From: Dipteris shenzhenensis
Lineage: Eukaryota > Polypodiophyta > Polypodiopsida > Gleicheniales
DNA: 64,000 nucleotides
Assembly (NCBI GenBank): GCA_047967505.1
Contig: CM106538.1
Reading direction: 5' to 3' (one strand)
The position numbers and the translations under genes are program-made. Below the pieces are notes generated by a model. It was not told the DNA's origin. It saw nothing but the letters and a program-made list of their open reading frames with translations, and ran no database searches. Shown piece after piece: positions 9,637 to 20,492 of this stretch. Every line of letters starts with the position of its first letter. Positions within the stretch are counted from its first letter, which is position 1.

Positions 9637-10408
9637 GGAGAGAGAGAACCACTTTAAAGTGTGCATTCAAGTCCAATGAAGAAGAGTCAACATATTGTCC
9701 AATAAGAAAAATGCATTTCCAAAAATTCTAAAAATGCCTAATTTCTACTTTGCCCAATTTGAATGTTACCATAGGGCAAGGGAAAAAATATGTTTAAAAA
9801 AAAGGGATTTGAATGTGGCAATTTCCAATCTAAAATCCAAAATTTCAAAATCCAAAGTCCAAATTTTCAAGATTGATGTGATAATTGAGCGTGCAGAACT
9901 ATTAGTGAGACCGGCGTTGACAACTTTAGCACGAGTCGTGACTTTACCAGATTTACCTCAACAATCAATCGTGATTCGTGACTTTACCCAAATCAATCAC
10001 CTTCGGAGTTCGACTATTCTACTGCACTTTTGACAAATCGTAAATTAGTGAGAGGTTTTCGTTTGCCATCTCTTTCTTCCCAAGAAATCAAGGCGCCCCC
10101 TTGCAGTATTTATCCGATTTGAATACTTCGTATCCTCCCACAAATGCGTCTTAATTTACCCTCAAACAATGTAGACTAGTCCAAATGAAAATGCCAGACA
10201 ATTTCTAGTCAAGCTCAGCTGCTTCCAATTCAATTCTCATAGAAAGAGCTAGAGGCTGCAACCTGCAAATTCTTGATGCCTGACACTAGATTTGAGCTGT
10301 TGTCACGACTAGACTCCATTATTGCAACTTTGCAATGCATACAAATATCTTACGTCTATCTTCATCGGCCCATTAACGAGGAAGCAAGGCGTCCTACAGT
10401 AAATACGC
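9251..10408. other. Spacer with a (GA)n microsatellite at about 9603-9648
   Basis: No gene recognised. A GA/AG tract of about 45 bp lies at 9603-9648. Downstream are short repeats of AAATCCAAAATTTC (9830-9870). The last few hundred bases are probably the promoter and leader of the AP2 gene. Confidence 0.5.
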
Positions 10409-11078
10409 ATGGAACAGAAGCAGGCTTTCCCGTCGACTCGTCAAGGCCAGATTTTACAGCGTCAGTCGCCAGCAAGAAAGCAAAATACTTCTTTGTACCG
10501 TGGGGTGCGTAAGCGTGCTTGGGGTAAGTGGGTATCTGAGATTCGTGTGCCCCGCACTAGATCTCGATTATGGTTGGGTTCTTATTTCACACCGGAAGCA
10601 GCGCGCTTTCGATACTGCTCTGCTATACCTCCGAGGACCGTCTGCACGGCTCAATTTTCCCCATTTACCCCCACAAACTGCATTCCATTCGGAACAGCTG
10701 TCGGCCCAGTTTGTACAAAGAGCTGCAATATGTGAAGGTAGATCTTACGATAGGATTTTCAGCAAACTCAGCGATACTACAGCAAGCACTGCTTCGAGCT
10801 CTGTCGTCAATTCAGCTGGCTCTGCAGCTTCTTGCTGTGTTCTCCATGAGGACAAAGATATGTTCAACGCTGGAAACTTTACTGGGCTCAGCACGAATTC
10901 AGTTCGTACTGCTTCCGGCTGTAGTACCAATTCATCTGGCATGCAACCCGCTTCTAGCTGTGTCCTCGACTACGATAAACTTAGTTTTAAGCCTGGGGAC
11001 TTCGCTGGGCTGGATGAGGCATTAGAGCAAATGTGTCCTAGCGCTAATATCCAACTTCAACGTACAAATCATCTATGA
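10409..11078 (+). pseudogene. DREB/ERF AP2-domain transcription factor, frameshifted
   Basis: The AP2 DNA-binding domain begins at [20 protein letters not shown] and continues through [13 protein letters not shown]. At about 10598-10604 the frame slips; the other frame carries the rest of the domain, [20 protein letters not shown], to the stop at 11076-11078. WVSEIR has the Val of DREB-type domains at position 14, but the usual Glu at position 19 is Val here. The tail is Ser/Thr-rich with two similar blocks (CVLHEDKDMFNAGNFTGL and CVLDYDKLSFKPGDFAGL) and an acidic end, EALEQMCPS. DREB/ERF genes are normally intronless, so the slip (two bases lost or one gained) points to a pseudogene or an assembly error. 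An intact protein would be about 222 residues. Confidence 0.85.
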
Positions 11079-11847
11079 ATCAGCATGGCATTATGCGGCT
11101 GGATGCAGCTCATCGTTCTTTGGAGGTGACAAACATTCAACAGCTCATACATTCAGGCAGTGGAAGGATAGGAATCAACATTTCTGTGGGAAGATCGATA
11201 TATGCTACCACATGTATTGTTGAGTATTTCTCCTCTTATGCAACTACAAAAACGCATGAGAACTTTGTCTTCGCATCATGTGTTCTGAGCTCTTCGGCAC
11301 TGCTCCCAAGTGTATTGAGATGGAATAATTTTCTCTTTTTGGTCCTGCAACGGTCCTAAGGGATGACTTGGTTAGTGAGTTGCTTATCATATCAGGCCCA
11401 TAGTTTTGAAGTTAGTTCATTTGGTCAATTTGACCTTGCAAATTATGGTTAGTATGAGGCTTAAATGTGGGTTAGTAGAAGTTTAAGGGCTTCTAATGTG
11501 TTTTGGGTTTAAGATTTTTGTTTCCTTGTAGAGCTTCCAAATGTTTTTTTGTCTTTTATCCTAAAGCTTTTGCCTTTTGTTAGGTATCTCTCTCTAAAGA
11601 TGTAAGCATAGTGAAGGGCTATATATCCATCATACCTCAGTTTGTCAAATGAATATTTCACAAGTGTGGAGTTGCATACACTTGAATCACTTCTAGGAGT
11701 CTATAAAGCATTCCTGCTTTTCCTTGCACCATGTGTAACGACCACTGAGGGAATCCCAAGTTCCTCATCAAGACTCATTTCGGAGCCAATTGACTCTCCA
11801 TCAACATGCAGTCTCATAAAACAGTCCATAATGCAATGTGGACTTCA
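11079..11847. other. Spacer with no gene seen
   Basis: The 3' flank of the AP2 gene, then unassigned sequence. Short ORFs here look like chance. Confidence 0.4.
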
Positions 11848-12055
11848 CATACCTCTGTACTTAGCTTCTGTGCTTGACAAGGCAATTGTAGGCTACTTCT
11901 TGCTGCTCCAACTGATTGCAACACTCCCAAGAGAAAACATAAAACCACTAGTAGATCTCCTGTTTAAGATACTACCAGCCTAATCAGCATCTATGTACCA
12001 ATTTACCACAATAGGACTCCCAGCCTCATAAAACAATCCATAATGCAATGTGGCA
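11848..12055 (-). pseudogene. Ty1/copia RNase H fragment
   Basis: The minus strand reads LHYGLFYEAGSPIVVNWYID, then AD-stop-AGSI, NRRSTSGFMFSLGSVAISWS, SKK-stop-PTIALSSTEAKYRG. This is the hallmark copia RNase H segment (normally DADWAGS ... SWSSKKQ ... STAEAEY). Both stops are TAG and one transition from the expected Trp or Gln. A 30-bp stretch around CATAAAACARTCCATAATGC occurs twice, at about 11815 and 12027, bracketing the fragment. Confidence 0.8.
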
Positions 12056-12269
12056 GAGAGTAAAATTTTTTTCAACTCTAGCCAAACATATCAACCCCAA
12101 GCATCAACCTTGGGTTACTACCTTAAGAAATTTTCTTTATTTCTTAAAAAGAAGCCACTTGATAAACAAATCAGGCTAGGTATTGGACACGAATGCATAG
12201 AGCTTGCAATTTTGACCATTTCACCTTTTAATAGAAGAGCGATTTGAGCTAACCATGAAAAGTTATGAC

Positions 12270-12400
12270 TCGGGAAGAGTTTAGGGTTTAACCCTAAACC
12301 TACACCCATTTCCTATAAAACTCCACTCCACCCATTTAGGTTTAAGGTGTAGGTCTAACCCTAAACCTACACCCATGTCCTATAAAAACCCACTCCACCC
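12270..12400 (+). repeat. Imperfect direct repeat
   Basis: The block CCCTAAACCTACACCCAT followed by TCCTATAAAA and CCACTCCACCC occurs twice about 68 bp apart. Function unknown. Confidence 0.6.
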
Positions 12401-12694
12401 CCTCAAACTTCTTCTTTTACATCTAGCCTCCATCCTCTTCCCCATTCCGAGCCCTACACAAGCCACTCCTCCCTCTCCATCGACCACCACCCTACTCCCA
12501 TCCTCCCTGTGCCCTACTCCCATACTCACACGGTGAGTTATTTTGAGCCCTTTGCGCTACAAGAGCATAGCCATCTACCCACCATCCATTCACTCTCAAT
12601 AATCCTGTTACATCGAGAAAGACTTGGAGAGCGTCTAGGTGACCATCTCTTCCTCCCTTTGGATTTTCGTCAAAGTTTTCCATTCGTCAAGTTT

Positions 12695-13012
12695 TCCCCT
12701 CCCCCTCCACCCCAACCACCCTCCACCTCTACCCCCCCCCCCCCCCCCCCTTCACCACCCCCTCCATTTCCTCCCCTCCCCTCAACCATCCCCCTCCATT
12801 TCCTCCCCCCTTCTCCCCTTTTTCCCCCATTCCCTCCATTTTCCCACCCCCCCTCCACACCCACACCCACACCCACCCCCCTCCCCCTCCACCCCCACAC
12901 CCCTATCCCTCCATCCCCTTCCCCCCACCCCTTCCATCTTCTCCATCCACCCCCTTTCCCCCCTCCTCCATCCCCTCGACCACCCCACCCCCTCCTCCAC
13001 CACCCCTCTAGC
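12695..13012. repeat. C-rich polypyrimidine tract
   Basis: Over 300 bp of CCCCTCC-like low-complexity sequence, including a pure C run near 12732-12750. Long Pro/Ser or Gly/Glu frames through it are artefacts. Confidence 0.9.
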
Positions 13013-13022
13013 CCCCTTTCAT

Positions 13023-13168
13023 CAACTCCGTGTCTATTACTTTGTTGCGTCCTTTCCCTTAAGGCACAATAGAGGTCATCCTTAGGTCTTCATCATCTCT
13101 CCATAGTCGTGGGAGAGAGCTATCCACATCAACAAGAAACTTAGAAATATATACAAGTGACTCTTGTA
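13023..13168 (-). mobile_element. Fragment of a CACTA tnp2-type gene (DUF4218 region)
   Basis: These 146 bp match 49518-49663 of the CACTA element over their whole length with about ten differences. On the minus strand they encode LVYIS(K/E)FLVDVDSS and LWRDDEDLRMTSIVP, then a TAA where the other copy has CAA. The match stops abruptly at both ends. Confidence 0.85.
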
Positions 13169-13891
13169 GTTCAAATCCCTCAGTTAGACTTAAAGAACAT
13201 TCACACCAACCTTAAGACCAAGGATCCCCCCCCTCCCCACAAAAAAGGCCCATTTTACCCCTACTTCAACCCTTCATATCTCACCCGCTTGGGACCCAAA
13301 TTGGACCCCATTTGAACCATGATTTCACACATGGAAACACCATGCTATGGGGCATTTCTCTAGCCCATTGCACACCATTCTAGCATCCCTATCACTCGCT
13401 CATTTGTGCCCCCATGTGGGCCTCCTTTCACTTTAATTCGCTTTTATATTTCTGCTGCTATGACCTTCGATTGAGGATCCCTCTGCACCGGCACATTTCC
13501 TTACATGTGGGATAATCCTAGGCACATTATTAACATGACGGTCCCTACAACACTAACACATCGCTAACCCTCCTAACATAAGTACATCAACACTTGCACT
13601 TGCGGTGGCAAATACACCCTCTATAACTCTCGCCCACTCTGCATGTAGCTATGCTCTCGCAATGCCTCCAACTCCAACGCACACCAAATCCACATACAAC
13701 TCCGTTGCAACCACCACCTCTAATAATCCTCTATCTCGATTCCCCCCCTGAAATTCAAGAAATCCCTTTGACTCCTCCACGCCACAACATGGTTGGACGC
13801 CGTTGCTCGACAATGATGGGGATATTAACCTCAATGCGGAGGGTAACAATTTCTCAATCACAGAAATAATAACAATCTAGGCAGGCGCCCC
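13169..13891. other. Spacer, possibly gypsy 5' leader
   Basis: No gene recognised. It lies directly upstream of a gypsy gag and may be its degraded leader or LTR, but no LTR pair or primer site was found. Confidence 0.35.
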
Positions 13892-14629
13892 TTAGGAGAA
13901 TTAGAACTTTCCAAATATAATGGTAGGGGAGATCCATCCCGTTTCCTCCAGCATTTTGATACTGCATGCCGAGCAAGTGAAGATCAATCCAATGAAACCA
14001 AGGTGGCCTGGTTTCCCATGGCCTTAACCGATGAAGCATCAAAATGGTACCTAATCCTCCTAGTGAAAGAGAGAGCCACATGGGACCTTCTTCAAATAGA
14101 ATTCAAGAGGCACTTTCAAATGGAGAGACTACAAGATGATCCCGCCCTCCAACTCAGCAAGATCGAACTAGGCCATCGAGAAGATGTACGCATGTATCTG
14201 GGCAAGATGAAAATATTAATTACCAAATGTGACCCACGCCTCGATGCAAAGTACCCCACGGCCTAGTTCATTGCAGGACTAAGGAAGAAAATCTGCAAGG
14301 ATATGAAAAAGATTAGCCACCGTTATGAAATGTTCAGTGCTGCTCATGTGACAGCCATTGACATCAAGGATGGCATGACTGACTCTGACACCAACAGTGA
14401 TGATGGAAGATCCAGTGCACGAGATAAGCACTCTAAAAAGGGCAAATCCAAGTCCACTACCAAAATGTCAAATGAAGATTGCCTAGAGGCCATGACCATG
14501 AAGCTTGAAAGAAGACATAATGCAAGCCATGGAACAGAAGCTTCACTTGTCTCAGCCACCACCTCAGACTTATCCACGATAAGAAAATGTATCATGCCCA
14601 CACTGCATGGCCAATCATACAACAAATGA
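13892..14629 (+). pseudogene. Ty3/gypsy Gag
   Basis: The retrotransposon Gag signature is readable: LGELELSKYNGRGDPSRFLQ, then MALTDEASKWYLILL, WDLLQIEFKRHFQ and YLGKMKILITKCDPRL. A TAG interrupts it at 14264-14266 (YPTA-stop-FIAGLRKK; expected CAG). After this the protein is open to 14629 and Ser/Lys-rich. No CCHC knuckle was identified downstream. Confidence 0.8.
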
Positions 14630-15793
14630 GTACCCGGTCCTAAGAGCTAGAATCACTACACAAGCAAATCCACCGCCAAGGTTGTAGTGCCATATCTACA
14701 TTGTCGGTGGCCACGATGAAAACAGTTGCATCTTCAACATGTGCAACAACTCGCCTTGACCTCAACAATACCAATCAGCACCCATGCTAGTGTACAGGCA
14801 ATCGGCACTTGCACAAGCACCCCCAGCTCTGAGACTGAATCTTGTTCTTGTTCAGACACAAGTACCACAACTACTCAGGAATCCAAATCCACGACCATAT
14901 CCAAGAGCGCCAAATCCATCTCCTCAGGTAGTTCCCATACAACAACTACAAGCCAAGGAAGTAGATTCGCCATCCGAGTATGAAGCAGAGTACCCAGTGT
15001 ACTATATAGAAGGTGCAGAGGGTCTAATACCAGTCTATGCAAATCAAGTTCAACCCAATACAAATCAAGCACCAATCAAGTGCTACATTTATGGAGAAAA
15101 TCACTGGATAGTAGAGAGTCCTCATCATGGTAGTCCCACTACTTTCCAACCACTCTACAGAGATTGTGGCATCATGCATGTATGGATTGTCCCATGAAAA
15201 ATAAGGTCCAACAACAAACAGATGTTAAGCCTGACATCCCAATCCACATTATTGGGATGGACCATCAAAATCTGGGGCCGGCAAGTGTAATATCACAACC
15301 TGTGAATGTAATTACACACCAGCAGAAAGAGGCCACCAAGGACCCTAACATTCCAATTCAACCAAGACGATTTCTTAAAAAGATTGCACTACTGCCTCTA
15401 CCTCTACCAAGCAATGAGCAGCCAAGCTCATCCACATCAAATCTCGAGCCTCAAATAAAAGAAGCTCCATACCCAAATGCAGAAGTGGAGAAGGCTCATT
15501 TTCAGGCACTTCAACAATGGGTACAAAAGGAACAAGCTCAATTTGAGGATGAAAAACAAGCTCAAGATCCCATCCATGACTTGGCCCCATAGAGTATTCA
15601 TACTGTACTCGAGCTTCTGTTCCAACAACAGACTCCACAACATAATGTACCGCCACATCAACTTGAAGGAGCCACACTCTCCAACATCCTACATTGCCCT
15701 GTGTTAATTCCCATTGGAATCCTCCTACGGAATTGTCTCAATCTCTAGGAGAGTTTCAAAGGCTAGATTGAACTCACAAATCCCCCGCCACCT
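14630..15793 (+). pseudogene. Gag-Pol linker of the gypsy element, decayed
   Basis: Overlapping short frames rich in Gln, Pro, Ser and Thr (for example the frame 15164-15592 with PNIPIQPRRFLKKIALLPLP). This fits the low-complexity linker between Gag and protease. No domain is recognisable. Confidence 0.4.
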
Positions 15794-16070
15794 ATGGACG
15801 ACATCGAAGATATCCCAGTAAGGATGGGTGAGAGAGATGACATATGCAACATTAATGTGCCTTTGATCCACAAGGCATATAATGAAGTCCAAGCTATAGT
15901 GGATGGTGGAGCAGGTGTAAATGTCCTGTCAAAGGAGCTCTACAATGAATGCGATCTCCCACCAATGCAAAAGGCTAATTTCAACATACGCCTTATCGAC
16001 GATTCATGGGCTAAACCCTTGGGAATAGTGAATGGTGTGTCAACAAAAGTCGCAAGAGTTCGCTTTTAAG
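15794..16070 (+). pseudogene. Gypsy aspartic protease, first half
   Basis: Contains AIVDGGAGVNVLSKELYNEC, the retropepsin active-site region (usually (V/L)(V/I)D(S/T)GA(S/G) at the catalytic Asp; here DGGA). It continues DDSWAKPLGIVNGVSTKVAR and is cut off at 16070 by an insertion. The second half resumes after 17479. Confidence 0.75.
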
Positions 16071-16805
16071 AGTGTAACATCTAATTCGAGAATTGTAACC
16101 TCAAAATGAGAACTCTAGAGGAATCTTTTAAAGATTCCCTTCTTTTCATGTGAATTTTACATATTTTTTAAAAAGATGGCCATTTTGCACAATGTCTTTT
16201 GACAAAAGACATAAAAACCATCTTTTTTTGAAAACATTTTGATAATGGTTTTTCAAAAAACAACCATGAAAACCTTTACTTAGAATACAAAATCCACATA
16301 AAATGCAATAATGTCTCAAAACCATTACAATATGGACCTATGCATCCAATGCAAATAAAAGGACCATGGCATGACATATTTTAAAAGTCTAATGTGCTAG
16401 AAATTATAGTGCTTCACAAATATACATGCCATTGATTCTACAAAGAATAGTACTCATCCTTAGATCCTATACCTTTAAATGCACTAGAGCTAAAGCTTTG
16501 TGGGGTAAAAGTTGTAAGAGCCTTCCTCCTCCAAACTATCCACTAGAATATTCTCTGAGTCAACCTACCCAAGTTGAGATGCCACCCTCTTTCTTGCATG
16601 GCATATCTTGGCTTTAACTTGTGCACTACATCCAATCAATGTCTTTGGAATCTTTCAGGATAATGTTATGTATTGTGTCACCTTTGGCAATTGCCGTGCT
16701 TGTCTCAATTGAAATGCATATATCATAATATCTAACCCGATTGCTCACTCAATGATATCATCTACCAAGCTCTACCTTGCTTGCTTTATGCAACCAAGCT
16801 ATATG

Positions 16806-16831
16806 CTTGGTCAATGATATCATTGACCAAG
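16806..16831. repeat. Perfect 26-bp palindrome
   Basis: CTTGGTCAATGAT is followed immediately by its exact reverse complement. Similar words (CAATGATATCAT) occur 60 bp upstream. Confidence 0.8.
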
Positions 16832-16917
16832 TGAGCCAAAAACTTTGAAAGCTCTAAATTATTTGAGGAAAAAGGTAAATTTTTTGTAGATTCATATTTT
16901 GGTAATTTTGACATTAG

Positions 16918-17107
16918 AAATGAGCTCGAAAGGCCCTCAAACCCTAAAAACGGCTGCAAACATGGATACCTTCCGATGATGTTTTGAAATGCTGATTGAC
17001 CTAGCACGTGGGCGCATGCTTTTTTCTCCAGGCATTTCAAAAAATTCATTGGAAGGTATCCGTGTTTACAGCCGTTTTTAGGGTTCAAGGGCCTTCCAAG
17101 CTCATTT
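16918..17107. mobile_element. Foldback (MITE-like) element
   Basis: Two inverted arms of about 75 bp (16918-16992 and 17030-17107) surround a 37-bp loop. Both contain ACCCTAAAAACGGCTG and GGATACCTTCC and differ at only a few positions. Transcripts would form a long hairpin. Confidence 0.8.
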
Positions 17108-17478
17108 TTCCATTCTTTCTATATGTGATTTAAAAAGTGGGTGAAAAGTCTCGTTTGGACAATAATGAGTAGAACATGCTATTAGGTGCAACAAGTTAAG
17201 ATAATAAAAGTTATTTTTTTATAAAAATACAAAGGGCACGAAAGGTAAAATCTTTAAGACTTTGAGAATATAGAAAATCGAAAGATATTTTGCGATATAG
17301 TGGAGGCTCTTTTTAATTTATAAGCATGATGTTTGAAAAATATATGAATTCTGTAACTTTTTAGTTTTTGACTACGCAAAATATAGCTTTTTTCTAAAAA
17401 AAGCTTTAGTTTTAATGAATTTTTGGGGGAATCTTAAAACGGGTACCAATGTTACATACCTAAAATAGATGTTACACT

Positions 17479-18370
17479 ATTTTTTCCCTTCAATTCATAA
17501 TCTTAGATCTCTCCAAGAAATCCTATCAGATCTTATTGGGACATCCTTAGTTATGAGAAGCATCAGTCCTCCATGACTGGGGAACTGATAGACTGACAAT
17601 TCAAAATCACGACACCGCAGTCAAGGTGAATGTGGGGGCATAAGCTATAAAACCAATTGTGCTTAGAGCATTGGATAACATATCTTTAATGATGATCTCA
17701 AGCAAATCAGTTCCCCAGCAATAGCATGCCATAGCAGGCGATTCACAAAGCAATGTCAATAACTGGATACAAACATTTGCAACCATCGACAACTGCCATT
17801 CATTAGACCCCATCTTCTTGCAGACAGATGCCAAGGTGATACAGGTAGATCCTCAACTCACCAATGAGGAACCAATCGATCTAGAGGTGTCATTCTTTAT
17901 GGCTGACCTCGAATGGGATAATCAACCTGAAGAAGGCACCCATACAAATGATGACTCTTATTTTCCTTGGGACCTTGAAACTGATGCTGAGTGCTGAAAT
18001 TGAAGATCAAGTCTTTGATAATAATTTAGCCATTCTGCATGCCCTAATGGCAATCAAGCTCCCAAAAGTTGAACCTCCAAAGTTGAATAATAGTAGAAGA
18101 TCTCGCAAGAAAGTTGAAGGAGGAAATCACAAAAAAACCAAGGCCAAACACTTCAATGAATTCCAACAAGTCCAAACAAGGATCATCGAATTGTATCTTG
18201 CAAAGCCATCTCCCTCAAAATCAAAACCACCACCTCTTGAATGGTCTCCTGAGGGAGTGGAAGGAGTATGCACAGCAAATGAACCCTTGGGAACACCTTA
18301 CCAGTGGAAAAGTTACCCCGTAGTTCCCAATGTAAGAAGTTTCGAAAGTATAAACAACATGTGCGGATGA
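17479..18370 (+). pseudogene. Gypsy protease second half and protease-RT linker
   Basis: DLIGTSLVMRSIS, then after a frameshift LHDWGTDRLTIQNHDTAVKV. This corresponds to the LLGRPWLR-type end of plant gypsy proteases. The run passes through TAA and TAG stops (VNVGA-stop-AIKP; PQQ-stop-HAIAG) into an acidic linker. The frame 17948-18370 carries a Lys-rich, Pro/Ser-rich stretch. Confidence 0.65.
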
Positions 18371-18419
18371 AGCTCAATCAAGAGACTTCAAAAAAAGAAG
18401 TAAAAAAGAGCCTAACAAA

Positions 18420-18958
18420 TTGGTTAATGAAACTATGCCACCCAGTACACATGGCACATGTCAGGGTAGTTCAACACCATTAGAGGCTGATCTTCGAGAG
18501 GTGCCAAAATACTTCAAGAATTACATAAGTGGCAGTGTCCCCATAGCAATGCCAAGACCACTAAGAGAATCTGATGTCCAAGAAATCGATAGCATTGGAG
18601 AAACTCCAATCTATGAGGGACCGGGGAAAACTCAAACAATAAACCTCGCCCTTGAAGGGAGGAAGAAAAATTGGTATTCATTAGGAAATAGCTTCGACAG
18701 GAAGATGAAACCAAACTCAAAGCACCCCTAATGGAATACCGTGATTACCTAGCATGGGCATACAAAGAGATGAAAGGAATTTCACCAAACATGGCAGTAC
18801 ACATGATACCTATAAGGAAAGGTGCCCACCCTAAGGTGTGTGGACCTTATCGCACAAATCCTAAGTGTGGCACCATGGTTTATATGATGAGCTGGAAAAA
18901 TTCTTATATGCCAAATTTATCTATGAGATTGAGCACACTAATTGGGTTTCACACATAA
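18420..18958 (+). pseudogene. Gypsy reverse transcriptase N-terminus, truncated
   Basis: The acidic pre-RT segment (18420-18731) leads to YRDYLAWAYKEMKGISPNMA and VHMIPIRKGAHPKV. This is the conserved approach to the RT palm in plant gypsy elements (FAWSYEDM-x-G ... H-L-I-P). A shifted frame carries DELEKFLYAKFIYEIEHTNW. Similarity ends at about 18958. The RT catalytic YxDD region is missing. Confidence 0.75.
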
Positions 18959-19870
18959 GACCGTATTAGATAATTTGGGAAAAACACAATTTCCAGAATG
19001 GCAGTTTTGGAAGAAATTGTAGCTCCCCTCAATGAAAAAACTGGAGAAATATGTGAAAATAGACTAGATAGCCATTCATGGTGTGAAATATCAACTACAT
19101 TCTCAAATAATAAATAGAATATCAGTGTCTAAACTACGTTATCATCAACAAAATAATGAACTTTGAAACCCATTTGAGTTAGATTCATCTCCTAAGTCAT
19201 AGTGATGTTCAAAAACACCTTCATAATAGCGAGTCTCTGGAATTTCCATTGATATTGAGACTCGTTTTTGTTGTGAGCATTCTCATTTTAAAATCTCCAA
19301 AACACCGTTTAAAAAATGTAGAGTGTAATTAATAACCATGAGTATTGCAATGAAAACGCACAGGCTCTTTAACTTAGTAAGATATGTAGTTGATGGAAAA
19401 TCAAGATATATAGTTGAGGAGAATGAATGCAAGTGTAGTTAATGGAAAATCAATGGGCAATGACAAGCATTTGATGTAATTTAGGTGGCAATGACAATCA
19501 TTTATTGTGCACTTTCAATGTTTAGACTGACCAGCATTATTGTAAAAGGATAACATTACATGTCATGTTGATTACTCATTGCAAAGTAAAAAAGTACACT
19601 TTAGGATGAAAACATAACAACTTGTTGATGCACCATTGAAATCCCTGAAATAAATCATGATTCCAAAGAAACTCTCAATTTGTAGCCCCAAAGAGAATGG
19701 CACCGGAAAGAATGGCATGAGAGACACTCCTTCAAAATACATTATGAATGTAGTTATGAACATATTTGCATATTATTCACACACAACAATTACGCACCAA
19801 TTTACATAGTTGGCAAGAAAGTAGTAATTCCCATAAGTAATGATTGTATAAAGAAATACAATGTTGTTAT
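18959..19870. other. Spacer with no gene seen
   Basis: AT-rich sequence with short imperfect repeats of AGTTGATGGAAAATCAA near 19390-19450. It forms the 3' flank of the SET gene. Confidence 0.4.
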
Positions 19871-20402
19871 TCAAAACTCATAGTCTGCAAATAGCTCCTC
19901 TCCTGCATGTATATCATCTATGGATTCAATAAAAATGTGACCATATTCTGCAATATCTATGTTCATCATGGGGTCATACCAAGGTGGAACATTAGGGGAA
20001 AATACATAACAAACATTTGGCTTTACATTGGTATTTCTATTGCTATTAATAAATCCTGCCTCATTGCCATATCGAACATCACCAACAATATGCACCATAT
20101 CCTTCATAGGGACAGTAGGATCCTGTTGGATAGAGTACTTCTTTAGCGTTGGATGAACTCTACATAATTCCTTCCAGTCTCTGTAGGAGTACTTGTCACC
20201 TCCATAATGGAGAATAGTAGTCCCTCTCTTGATGGAGTCATGCACAAACAAGCCCAAGCCAGCACCTGTAATGGTTGACTCATGCACCTCGAAAGCCACA
20301 TTTTTTATTCAGAACACTTCGTTGTTAGGGACAGGTAACTTTGGTGGTCCAAATGGATCTCGTTCTAGTATGTACCTACTCAAGCTTGATTTGAACGTAT
20401 AT
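19871..20402 (-). pseudogene. SET-domain module of a composite HAD-SET gene
   Basis: The minus strand, starting just after a predicted acceptor at 20403, reads RYTFKSSLSRYILERDPFGP and PPKLPVPNNEVF. It then passes an in-frame TGA and continues into a SET domain: ITGAGLGLFVHDSIKRGTTI (substrate/SAM loop), NEAGFINSN with NVKPN (equivalent of the (R)FxNHSCxPN motif), and the end GEELFADYEF. SET domains transfer methyl groups from SAM to lysines, mostly on histones. The usual His-Ser-Cys of the NHSC motif is not conserved, so activity is doubtful. The stop at 19871 directly follows DYEF, so there is no post-SET region. The nearest start inside the SET frame is GTG, so the module almost certainly begins in the upstream HAD exon. 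Confidence 0.75.
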
Positions 20403-20492
20403 CTATCTACATCACAAAAGACAAATTCAATTAGCTGCAACAACCGTTATATAGACTTGAGATAAAATCAAAAAACACTTTGACATATGTAC
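20403..20492 (-). other. Predicted 90-bp intron
   Basis: A donor AAG|GTACATATG and an acceptor GATAG|ATATACG join the HAD exon to the SET exon in a consistent phase (AG + A gives Arg, then YTFKSS). The interior is T-rich on the coding strand, as in plant introns. Confidence 0.5.

Larger units (their letters stand above)
16071..17478. mobile_element. 1.4-kb insertion with inverted ends (solo LTR candidate)
   Basis: It interrupts the protease frame. The ends are perfect 12-bp inverted repeats, AGTGTAACATCT at 16071-16082 and AGATGTTACACT at 17467-17478. Taken as TGTAAC...GTTACA it would be a 1,404-bp solo LTR (16073-17476), the usual gypsy end type. No target duplication is visible, so a DNA transposon or a rearranged LTR is also possible. 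It contains a foldback element (16918-17107) and a palindrome (16806-16831) but no gene. Confidence 0.6.

Noticed and set aside
12509-13085. Long Pro/Ser-rich ORFs on the plus strand and Gly-rich ORFs on the minus strand
   Set aside because: They are translations of a C-rich low-complexity tract in several frames at once, so they are not proteins.
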